DNA of 35,741 bases, taken from NCBI GenBank assembly GCA_934373295.1, contig CAKROK010000020.1, positions 1 through 35,741 of the forward strand. The letters are read 5' to 3'. The position numbers were made by a program, and so were the translations under genes. This document shows, piece by piece, positions 29,782-35,741 of the stretch. Each line of letters opens with the position of its first letter. Position 1 is the stretch's first letter. The stretch is from an uncultured Christensenellaceae bacterium. Its GTDB lineage: Bacteria > Bacillota > Clostridia > Christensenellales > Christensenellaceae. Below the pieces are notes generated by a model. The model saw only the letters and a program-made list of their open reading frames with translations. It was not told the DNA's origin and searched no databases.

Positions 29782-29822
29782 GCGCATAGCATAAGCAACT
29801 ACCTAAGGAGGGTAATACATAG

Positions 29823-30767
29823 ATGTTGGAAATTGAAAAGCCGATAATTGAGTGTGTAGAGCATAACGCCGACTGGAGCTATGCCAAGGTCGTGATGGAG
29901 CCCCTTGAGAGAGGCATCGGTACGACGCTCGGCAACTCTTTAAGACGCGTGCTGCTTTCCAGTCTGCCCGGCGTTGCCGTAACGAGGATCAAGATCGACG
30001 GCATACTGCACGAGTTTTCCTCAATTCCCGGCGTTCGTGAGGATGTTACAAACATCGTTCTCAACGTCAAAAACCTCACGGCGAAGCTGTTCTGCCAGAC
30101 GGCAAAGACAGTTTCCGTTTCCGCGGTCGGCCCCTGTGAGGTGACTGCGGCGGATATAGCCGTTGATTCGGATGTTGAGATAATCAATCCCGATCTTCAC
30201 ATAGCTACCCTCGATGAGGGCGCTGTGCTGAATATGGAGCTTACGCTCGATCACGGCAGGGGCTATGTTCTTTCCGATAAGAACAAGCTGCCCAACATGC
30301 CCATCGGCGTCATCCCCGTTGACTCGATGTTCTCACCCATAACAAAGGTGAATTTTGCGGTCACGGATACGCGTGTCGGTCAGATAACCGACTTTGACAA
30401 GCTCACGCTTGACGTGTGGACGAACGGCTCCATAGCCGCAAATGAGGCGGTTTCGCTCGCCGCGAAGATACTTTCCGAGTACCTCGGTCAGTTCATCGGC
30501 TTGACCGATCACGTGGGCGACGTCGAGATCATGGTGACTAAGGAGGACGATAAGAAGGAGAAGATCCTTGAGATAACCATCGAGGAGCTCGATCTCTCCG
30601 TCCGCTCTTATAACTGCTTAAAGCGCGCCGGTATCAACACAGTCGAGGAGCTTATAAAGCGCAACGAAGAAGAAATGATGAAGGTCCGCAATCTCGGAAG
30701 AAAGTCCCTTGAGGAAGTCGAGCAGAAGCTCGCCAACCTGGGCCTCGGATTGCGCCAGGATGATTAA
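29823..30767 (+). CDS. rpoA: DNA-directed RNA polymerase subunit alpha
   Basis: The protein has 314 residues. The N-terminal domain (1-230) has the dimerisation block ERGIGTTLGNSLRRVLLSSL and VLNVKNLTAKLF. The C-terminal domain (about 240-314) has LDLSVRSYNCLKRAGINTVE and MKVRNLGRKSLEEVEQKL, used to bind UP elements and activators. TAAGGAGGGTAATACATAG precedes the ATG. Its position between rpsD and rplQ is canonical. Confidence 0.98.
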   Translation: MLEIEKPIIECVEHNADWSYAKVVMEPLERGIGTTLGNSLRRVLLSSLPGVAVTRIKIDGILHEFSSIPGVREDVTNIVLNVKNLTAKLFCQTAKTVSVSAVGPCEVTAADIAVDSDVEIINPDLHIATLDEGAVLNMELTLDHGRGYVLSDKNKLPNMPIGVIPVDSMFSPITKVNFAVTDTRVGQITDFDKLTLDVWTNGSIAANEAVSLAAKILSEYLGQFIGLTDHVGDVEIMVTKEDDKKEKILEITIEELDLSVRSYNCLKRAGINTVEELIKRNEEEMMKVRNLGRKSLEEVEQKLANLGLGLRQDD

Positions 30768-30788
30768 TAATATAGGAGGAAACGCAAG

Positions 30789-31301
30789 GTGGCAGGTTTA
30801 AATAAGCTTAACAGAGTTTCCGCTCAGAGAAAGGCCATCCTGAGAAATCAGGTAACCGCCCTCATCTGGAACGGAAAGATTGAAACCACTGACGCACGTG
30901 CTAAGGAAGTACGCAGAATAGCAGAGAAGCTCATCACCAAGGCTATCAAGCAGTATGAAAATACAGTGACGGTCACCAAGTCTGTAAAGGATGCTAACGG
31001 CAACGTTGTATCCGTAGACTTCGTGAACGACGCACCCGCTAAACTCGCGGTGAGAAGACAGCTCATGAGCTATCTTTACGACGTACCGGAAGCAAAGCTC
31101 GCAAAGGAGAGCAAGTATAAGTACGCTCAGCGCACGAAGGATAACAAGCATCCCGTCGTTGAGAAGCTCTTCAGAGAGATCGCTCCCAAGTATGACAAGC
31201 GTGCTAAGGAACTCGGTCAGGGCGGCGGCTATACCCGCATCCTGAAGAAGGGTCCCAGACGCGGCGACGCTGCTGAGATGGTAATACTTGAGTTAGTATA
31301 A
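30789..31301 (+). CDS. rplQ: 50S ribosomal protein L17
   Basis: The protein has 170 residues from a GTG start nine bases after GGAGG. L17 of many Firmicutes has about 112-130 residues. This one keeps the start LNRVSAQRKAILRNQVTAL and the end GGYTRILKKGPRRGDAAEMV, but has roughly 50 extra residues in the middle (about 62-115: VKDANGNVVSVDFVNDAP and following). Similar long forms are known to me from Clostridia. L17 lies near the tunnel exit. It is the last gene of the operon before a terminator. Confidence 0.97.
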   Translation: MAGLNKLNRVSAQRKAILRNQVTALIWNGKIETTDARAKEVRRIAEKLITKAIKQYENTVTVTKSVKDANGNVVSVDFVNDAPAKLAVRRQLMSYLYDVPEAKLAKESKYKYAQRTKDNKHPVVEKLFREIAPKYDKRAKELGQGGGYTRILKKGPRRGDAAEMVILELV

Positions 31302-31315
31302 TCAGAACATGCATA

Positions 31316-31354
31316 AAGACTATGGCGGGGGTTCTCGCCGTAGTCTTATTTTTT
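31316..31354 (+). terminator. Terminator of the alpha operon
   Basis: AAGACTATGGCG (31316-31327) pairs with CGCCGTAGTCTT (31336-31347) with one wobble, followed by ATTTTTT to 31354. The next start codon is only four bases away. Confidence 0.92.
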
Positions 31355-31358
31355 AAGA

Positions 31359-32204
31359 ATGAACGGAATCATAAACGCAAAAGACATAACATTCGAATAT
31401 GCGTCCGATGAAAAGACGCGCATAAGGGCGCTCAAGGACATCGGGCTTGACATAAATGAGGGCGAATTCGCCGTGATATTGGGGCATAACGGAAGCGGGA
31501 AATCCACATTCGCGAAGCTGATAAACGCGCTATTGCTCCCCACAAAGGGACAGATGACGATAAACGGGATGGATACGGGCAATGACGACAACCTGTTTAA
31601 AATACGCAGCACGGCGGGAATGGTCTTTCAAAATCCGGATAACCAGCTCGTCGCGACAGTGGTGGACGAGGACGTCGCCTTTGGCCCGGAAAACCTCGGC
31701 ATCCCGCGCGATGAGATAATCACGAGAGTGAACGAGGCGCTAAAGGCAGTGCGCATGGAAAAATTCGCGAAAATGCAGCCGCACATGCTTTCCGGCGGAC
31801 AAAAACAGCGTATAGCGATAGCGGGAGTACTGGCGATACACCCGCAGATAATAGTGTTCGACGAATCGACGGCCATGCTCGACCCACAGGGGCGCGACGA
31901 AGTGCTGTCCATAATGCGAAAGCTGAACAAAGAGGGCATGACCATCGTGTTCATAACGCATTTTATGGAGGAGGCGGTTTTTGCGGATAAAATATTCGTC
32001 TTTAACGACGGGCGGATAATAGGAAGCGGAACGCCGCGAGAGATAATGTACGACACGGCGCTGCTGGAGAGCGCGGGGCTTTCCACGACATTTGCTGCGC
32101 AGATGTGTATTGATTTGCGCAAAAACGGGATAGAGATAAAAAGGGACGTACTCACGATAGAGGAGCTTGCGGAGGAAATATGCGCATCGAAGTCAAAAAT
32201 CTGA
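31359..32204 (+). CDS. ecfA1: ECF transporter ATPase EcfA1
   Basis: The protein has 281 residues. It is an ABC ATPase with Walker A GHNGSGKST (42-50), Q-loop VFQNPDNQLV, signature LSGGQKQRIAIAG, Walker B IIVFDEST and switch His in FITHFMEEA. The NPDNQ Q-loop is characteristic of energy-coupling-factor A components. With EcfA2 and EcfT it powers uptake of vitamins and metals by interchangeable S components, none of which is in the window. The ATG lies just after the rplQ terminator without a clear ribosome-binding site. The 3' end overlaps ecfA2 by 25 bases. Confidence 0.95.
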   Translation: MNGIINAKDITFEYASDEKTRIRALKDIGLDINEGEFAVILGHNGSGKSTFAKLINALLLPTKGQMTINGMDTGNDDNLFKIRSTAGMVFQNPDNQLVATVVDEDVAFGPENLGIPRDEIITRVNEALKAVRMEKFAKMQPHMLSGGQKQRIAIAGVLAIHPQIIVFDESTAMLDPQGRDEVLSIMRKLNKEGMTIVFITHFMEEAVFADKIFVFNDGRIIGSGTPREIMYDTALLESAGLSTTFAAQMCIDLRKNGIEIKRDVLTIEELAEEICASKSKI

Positions 32205-33034
32205 CACATGTATACATGAGCGGGACGCCCTTTTGCCATACGGCGCTGGACGACGTCAATTTGACGATCGAGCAGGGCGAATTTGTGGGAATAATCGGTC
32301 ATACGGGCAGCGGAAAATCCACGTTGCTCACGGCGATGGCAGGGTTAAATAAGCCCACGAGCGGACAGATATTAATGGATGGCCGCGATATATACGACAA
32401 AAAGCTGGACAAGAAGTGGCTGAGAAGCAACGTCGGAGTGGTGTTTCAGTATCCTGAATATCAGCTTTTTGAGGAGACGGTGGAGAAGGATATCGAATTT
32501 GGCCCCAAAAAACTGGGATTAGAGCAGGATGAGATAACAAAAAGGGTCATCGAGTCCATGGCGCTCGCGGGGATAGATTATGACGAATACCGCAACAAAT
32601 CGCCCTTTGAGCTGTCCGGCGGTCAAAAGCGCAAGGTCGCGATAGCGGGCGTATTGGCGTTAAAGCCCAACGTGCTTTTCATGGATGAGCCGATAGCGGG
32701 ACTCGACCCCATGAGCAGAGACGCGCTCATGAATATGACCGTCGAGCTAAACAAAAAGGGCGTGACCATCGTGATGATATCGCACAACATGGAGGGAATC
32801 GCGGAATATGCGACGCGCGTAATTGCGTTCTCCGAGAGCAAACTCATGGCGGACGGCACGCCGAGAGAGGTTTTCGCTCGTCATGAGGTCATAAAAAACT
32901 CGGGTCTTGAGCTGCCCTTTTCCGCACAGCTTGTATACGAGCTCAACAAGCGGGGGTGTGATCTGCCCGATAGCCTCATAAAATACGACGAGACGCTAAG
33001 CGCAATAATAAACAGCCGGAGGGAGAATAGATGA
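32180..33034 (+). CDS. ecfA2: ECF transporter ATPase EcfA2
   Basis: The protein has 284 residues. Walker A is GHTGSGKST (40-48), the Q-loop VFQYPEYQLFEETVEKDI is typical of EcfA2, and LSGGQKRKVAIAG and LFMDEPIAGLDP give signature and Walker B. It pairs with EcfA1 as a heterodimer. The ATG follows GAGGAAAT inside the ecfA1 end, giving a 25-base overlap. It overlaps ecfT by four bases. The gene triplet is compact, so stoichiometric synthesis is likely. Confidence 0.96.
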   Translation: MRIEVKNLTHVYMSGTPFCHTALDDVNLTIEQGEFVGIIGHTGSGKSTLLTAMAGLNKPTSGQILMDGRDIYDKKLDKKWLRSNVGVVFQYPEYQLFEETVEKDIEFGPKKLGLEQDEITKRVIESMALAGIDYDEYRNKSPFELSGGQKRKVAIAGVLALKPNVLFMDEPIAGLDPMSRDALMNMTVELNKKGVTIVMISHNMEGIAEYATRVIAFSESKLMADGTPREVFARHEVIKNSGLELPFSAQLVYELNKRGCDLPDSLIKYDETLSAIINSRRENR

Positions 33035-33822
33035 AAAACATAAGCATCGGACAGTTTTTCCCCGGCGATTCGGTAATACACAAGATGGACCCGCGCGCGA
33101 AGCTGCTGCTGTCCATAGCGATGATCGTCGTTCTGTTCATCGTAAAGACGTGGATAGGCTATGCGGCGGTGTTCGCCGTGCTGGTGGCTACTATAATAGC
33201 GAGTAGAGTGTCCGTCAAGTTCGTGCTGCGCGGTCTGAAGCCGCTGTGGTTTTTGATATTGCTCACATTTGTGCTCAATTTGTTCTTCTATAGCGGAGAA
33301 ACGCTGCTTGTGAAGTGGTGGATAATCAAAATATACTTAGAAGGCGTTATAAAGGCGGTAACCATTGCAATAAGGTTGATATTGCTCATAATGACCACAT
33401 CGCTTTTGACGCTCACCACGTCGCCCATGGACATAACCGCGGCGATAGAAAGCCTGCTAAAACCGCTGAAGGTCGTGCATTTTCCCGTACACGAGCTTGC
33501 GCTGATGATGAGCATCGCGCTGAGATTTATCCCCACGCTCATGGAGGAGACGGACAGGATAATGAAGGCGCAGACCGCGAGGGGAGCGAGCTTTTCCGAG
33601 GGGAACATAATCGCGCGCGCAAAGGGCATCGTGCCCATACTGGTGCCGCTGTTCGTCTCTGCGTTCAAGCGTGCGGACGACCTCGCACTGGCGATGGAGG
33701 CGAGATGCTATGATGCGGACGCAAAGAGGACGAGCATGAAGAAGATGACCTTTACGTGGCGCGACCTCATAGGCTTGATCGTGATAGCCGCGCTCATCGT
33801 CGGACTTTGCTTTGGAATGTGA
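33031..33822 (+). CDS. ecfT: ECF transporter transmembrane component EcfT
   Basis: The protein has 263 residues with four to six hydrophobic segments, several in the first 120 residues and one at the C-terminus. It contains the coupling motifs TARGASF and MEARCYD in cytoplasmic helices, the two ARG-type motifs that contact the ATPases. The N-terminal SIGQFFPGDSVIHKMDPRAK is typical. EcfT links the ATPases to S components in the membrane. ATGA overlap with ecfA2 and a GGAGGGAGA site. Confidence 0.95.
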   Translation: MKNISIGQFFPGDSVIHKMDPRAKLLLSIAMIVVLFIVKTWIGYAAVFAVLVATIIASRVSVKFVLRGLKPLWFLILLTFVLNLFFYSGETLLVKWWIIKIYLEGVIKAVTIAIRLILLIMTTSLLTLTTSPMDITAAIESLLKPLKVVHFPVHELALMMSIALRFIPTLMEETDRIMKAQTARGASFSEGNIIARAKGIVPILVPLFVSAFKRADDLALAMEARCYDADAKRTSMKKMTFTWRDLIGLIVIAALIVGLCFGM

Positions 33823-33826
33823 GAAA

Positions 33827-34573
33827 ATGATGAGGATAAAGCTCATAATTGAATACGACGGAACGGGCTACTGCGGATGGCAGGCGCAGGACAACGGCAA
33901 AAGTATTCAGGAGACAGTTGAAAAGGTGATTTTTGAGACGACGGGGGAACGGCTGCGCGTGACCGGCTCGGGCAGAACGGATTCGGGAGTACATGCGCTC
34001 GGACAGGTGGCGCATTTTGACACTGACACGACCATCCCCGCGGACAAGATAGCGTTCGCGCTCAACGCGCATTTGCCGGATGATATTCGCATAAGGAGCA
34101 GTGAGAGAGCCGAGGAGGGCTTTCACGCGCGAAAGAGTGCGAAGATAAAGCACTACAGATATCTCATATATAACGACACGCAGGAATGCGCGATAATGCG
34201 TCGATATTGCGCATTTGTTCGGCGCAAGCTGGATGTCGATGCGATGAACGTCGCGGCGAAATACATCGTCGGAAAGCACGATTTTGCGGCGTTTTGCGCT
34301 AAGGGAAGCACGCCCGTCGCGACGACCGTGCGCGAGGTGTATGAGTGCGCAGTGACGCGGGACGGAAAATACGTCGCGATTGACGTCAAGGGCGGCGGAT
34401 TTTTATACAACATGGTGAGGATAATCGCGGGGACGCTCATAGATGTGGGGACGGGTAGGATCCCGCCCGAGCGTGTAAAATATATCATCCAAAGCGAGGA
34501 CAGAAACAACGCCTCTGCGACTGCACCTGCGAAGGGTTTGACGATGATGGGCGTCAGTTACATAGACGGGTAA
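33827..34573 (+). CDS. truA: tRNA pseudouridine synthase A
   Basis: The protein has 248 residues from the ATG at 33827; a second ATG follows at once, and a TTG at 33812 would overlap ecfT. It makes pseudouridine 38-40 in the tRNA anticodon stem. The start IKLIIEYDGTGYCGWQAQ and the catalytic block GSGRTDSGVHALGQVAHFDT with its Asp are diagnostic, as are FLYNMVRIIAGTLIDVGTGR and FHARKSAKIKHYRY. rplM and rpsI often follow in Firmicutes, but not here. No clear terminator follows. Confidence 0.96.
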   Translation: MMRIKLIIEYDGTGYCGWQAQDNGKSIQETVEKVIFETTGERLRVTGSGRTDSGVHALGQVAHFDTDTTIPADKIAFALNAHLPDDIRIRSSERAEEGFHARKSAKIKHYRYLIYNDTQECAIMRRYCAFVRRKLDVDAMNVAAKYIVGKHDFAAFCAKGSTPVATTVREVYECAVTRDGKYVAIDVKGGGFLYNMVRIIAGTLIDVGTGRIPPERVKYIIQSEDRNNASATAPAKGLTMMGVSYIDG

Positions 34574-34602
34574 GGGTCAAACACAAAAAATATAAAAAAG
34601 TA

Positions 34603-34631
34603 TTGACAAAATATATTTAGGGTAGTATACT
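34603..34631 (+). promoter_or_regulatory. Promoter of the tRNA operon
   Basis: Consensus TTGACA (34603-34608) and TATACT (34626-34631) are 17 bases apart, 35 bases before the tRNA-Gly gene. Confidence 0.9.
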
Positions 34632-34666
34632 GATGAAGTGCTCGATTGACGGGTACTTTAAAAGTC

Positions 34667-34742
34667 GCGGGAGTAGCTCATTTGGTAGAGCGCCGCCTTG
34701 CCAAGGCGGAGGTGGCGGGTTCGAGCCCCGTCTTCCGCTCCA
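34667..34742 (+). tRNA. tRNA-Gly (anticodon GCC)
   Basis: The gene has 76 bases and folds as a complete cloverleaf. Acceptor GCGGGAG pairs with CTTCCGC (one G-T), the anticodon stem CCGCC/GGCGG holds loop TTGCCAA (anticodon GCC), and the T loop is TTCGAGC. CCA is encoded at 34740-34742. It is followed after three bases by tRNA-Lys. Confidence 0.97.
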
Positions 34743-34745
34743 TAT

Positions 34746-34821
34746 GCGCTGCTAGCTCAGTTGGTAGAGCACCTGACTCTTAATCAGGGTGTCCGGGGTT
34801 CGAGCCCCCGGCGGCGCACCA
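34746..34821 (+). tRNA. tRNA-Lys (anticodon CTT)
   Basis: The gene has 76 bases. Acceptor GCGCTGC pairs with GCGGCGC (one G-T), the anticodon stem CCTGA/TCAGG holds loop CTCTTAA (anticodon CTT), and the T stem is CGGGG/CCCCG. The encoded CCA is at 34819-34821. Its last 19 bases and five following bases are duplicated at 34979-35002. Confidence 0.97.
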
Positions 34822-34826
34822 AAAAC
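34803..34826 (+). repeat. 24-bp direct repeat, left copy (tRNA-Lys 3' end)
   Basis: This segment starts inside the T loop of tRNA-Lys and ends five bases past CCA. It is identical to 34979-35002, 176 bases downstream. This is the usual form of an attachment site left by a tRNA-targeting integrase, although no integrase lies between the copies. Confidence 0.7.
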
Positions 34827-34848
34827 ACACCTTTGGGTGTGTTTTTTT
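34825..34848 (+). terminator. Terminator of the tRNA operon
   Basis: ACACACC (34825-34831) pairs with GGTGTGT (34836-34842) around TTTG, followed by a run of T to 34848. Confidence 0.9.
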
Positions 34849-34886
34849 GTGCCGCGGAGGCTCGAACCGAAGGCGTGAGCGTGTAG

Positions 34887-34913
34887 AAAAACTGTCCTGT
34901 GCGACAGTTTTTT
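34887..34913 (+). terminator. Second terminator-like hairpin
   Basis: AAAAACTGTC (34887-34896) pairs perfectly with GACAGTTTTT (34903-34912). The A-rich and T-rich ends make it terminator-like in both directions. Confidence 0.6.
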
Positions 34914-34978
34914 AGCGAACGGACGAGCGAAAGCGCCCACGGCGGTGAGCGAAGTCGTGCGGCCCTTGGACGCACCTC

Positions 34979-35002
34979 AGCCCCCGGCGGCGCACCAAAA
35001 AC
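34979..35002 (+). repeat. 24-bp direct repeat, right copy
   Basis: This is an exact second copy of 34803-34826 (tRNA-Lys 3' end plus five bases). Its last two bases are also the first two bases of the tandem repeat array. Confidence 0.7.
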
Positions 35003-35253
35003 CGACAAATCGGAAGAGAGGTTTGTCGGTTTTTCATTTGCAATAAAAAGACGCAAGTTTGCGCTAAAAGTTAGGGTCGGTTTTTGGAAAGTAATAAGTA
35101 ATAGTGATTAGTGAAAAAGTGTGGAGCGGAGAGTTAAGCAGGTTTTAAAGTGAGAAATTTGCAGGGAGAGAATTGTTTAGGACGAGGAAAAGAATGCTTT
35201 AGAGAAAACAAATATGCATGTGGTAAAGACAGACGTTTGTGCATGAATTGAGA
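35001..35253 (+). repeat. 253-bp tandem repeat, unit 1
   Basis: The unit opens with a terminator hairpin, ACCGACAAA (35001-35009) with TTTGTCGGT (35022-35030) followed by TTTT. It then has a small CGCAA/TTGCG hairpin, a purine-rich middle and a 3' end with GCATG repeats. No coding frame crosses it. Confidence 0.85.
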
Positions 35254-35506
35254 ACCGACAAATCGGAAGAGAGGTTTGTCGGTTTTTCATTTGCAATAAA
35301 AAGACGCAAGTTTGCGCTAAAATTTAGGGTCGATTTTTGGAAAGTAATAAGTAATAGTGATGAGTGAAAAAGTATGGTGGAGGAAGATGAGTTGGCTTTG
35401 AAATGGGAAGTATATAGGGAAAGAAATGTTGAGGACAAGGAAAAGAATACTTTAAAGAAAACAAATATGCATGTGGAAAAGACAGACGTTTGTGCATGAA
35501 TTGAGA
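35254..35506 (+). repeat. 253-bp tandem repeat, unit 2
   Basis: The same hairpin begins at 35254 (35254-35262 with 35275-35283), exactly 253 bases after unit 1. The first 110 bases and last 70 bases are nearly identical to unit 1, and the purine-rich middle is more diverged. Confidence 0.85.
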
Positions 35507-35684
35507 ACCGACGAATCGGATAAGTGGTTTGTCGGTTTTTCTTTTATAGAGAAAAGATGCACGTTTGGCCTAAAATTTAGGGTCGGTTTTTGGAAAGTAA
35601 TAAGTAGGAGTGAAAAGTGAAGAAGTTTGGCGAGGGGAGTTAAGCAGGGTATGAAGTGAGAAGTTTGTGGGGAGTGATTTGTTG
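35507..35684 (+). repeat. 253-bp tandem repeat, unit 3 (partial)
   Basis: The hairpin recurs at 35507-35515/35528-35536, again 253 bases on, with a changed loop. In the middle it resembles unit 1 more than unit 2 (for example GTTAAGCAGG). Similarity fades near 35684, and the window ends at 35741. Confidence 0.75.
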
Positions 35685-35741
35685 GTTTTAGTTTTTGGGG
35701 GAATGTATAGCTTGTGCTGCAAAAGGATTTTGGAGAGGATG

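Larger units (their letters stand above)
34822..35741. other. Gene-free region with nested repeats
   Basis: These 920 bases contain no convincing gene on either strand. They hold the tRNA terminator, a second terminator-like hairpin (34887-34913), the duplicated tRNA 3' end (34979-35002) and a tandem repeat with a period of 253 bases from 35001 to about 35684. Frames on the minus strand across the tRNAs are known-type spurious translations of tRNA genes. Confidence 0.7.

Noticed and set aside
34849..34880. Inverted remnant of a tRNA 3' half (reverse strand reads GGTTCGAGCC)
   Set aside because: The T-loop-like string is present, but the flanking bases do not pair as a T stem or acceptor stem, so it may be chance in GC-rich DNA.
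34752..35056. Minus-strand frames reading GAPPGARTPDTLIKSQVLYQLS-like peptides (shortened: GARTPDTLIKSQ)
   Set aside because: This is the well-known false translation of the antisense strand of tRNA genes.
35001..35684. CRISPR array
   Set aside because: The repeat unit is 253 bases without short spacers, and no cas gene is present.

Overview
The window is a bacterial chromosome segment, almost certainly from an anaerobic Firmicute of class Clostridia. The evidence is strong AGGAGG ribosome-binding sites, the zinc-binding forms of L33, L36, S14, S4 and adenylate kinase, a KOW-domain gene between map and infA, an ecfA1-ecfA2-ecfT-truA tail on the rpoA operon, and occasional TTG starts. The genus cannot be named from sequence alone.

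Layout: (1) 1-96 is the 3' end of tuf with its terminator. (2) 97-3075 is a first accessory seam with a small membrane protein and a convergent lipoprotein carrying an HELSH metallopeptidase motif. (3) 3076-6684 is rpmG-secE-nusG-rplK-rplA-rplJ-rplL with L1-type and L10-type leaders and a strong terminator. (4) 6685-15346 is a second accessory seam: a Cys-motif protein with a radical SAM enzyme, two tandem paralogous substrate-binding lipoproteins, two related secreted fibronectin-III proteins (one damaged at its 5' end) and an XRE regulator. (5) 15347-31301 is the S10-spc-alpha supercluster from rpsJ to rplQ, including secY, adk, map and infA. (6) 31359-34573 is an ECF transporter energy-coupling module plus truA. 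(7) 34603-34821 is a tRNA-Gly/tRNA-Lys operon. (8) 34822-35741 is non-coding, with a duplicated tRNA 3' end and a 253-bp tandem repeat.

The housekeeping genes make ribosomes and couple them to protein export (SecE, SecY), transcription (NusG, RpoA), N-terminal Met removal (Map), initiation (IF1) and tRNA modification (TruA). The textbook order secE...rplL-rpoBC-rpsLG-fusA-tuf-rpsJ is not kept. Here the secE-rplL block lies between tuf and rpsJ, and each of the two resulting seams carries unrelated accessory genes.

The most striking unexplained signal is a repeat family that folds as a closed four-way junction (cloverleaf). It has three copies (224-345, 6999-7099, 14431-14576), all in the same orientation and all in the two seams. 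The closing stem and junction are conserved, while the three arms differ in sequence and length but remain fully paired, and several are capped by UNCG or GNRA-type tetraloops. A second hairpin family (three copies) and a third GNRA-capped hairpin (two copies) occur near them. Together they look like an undescribed set of structured intergenic elements.
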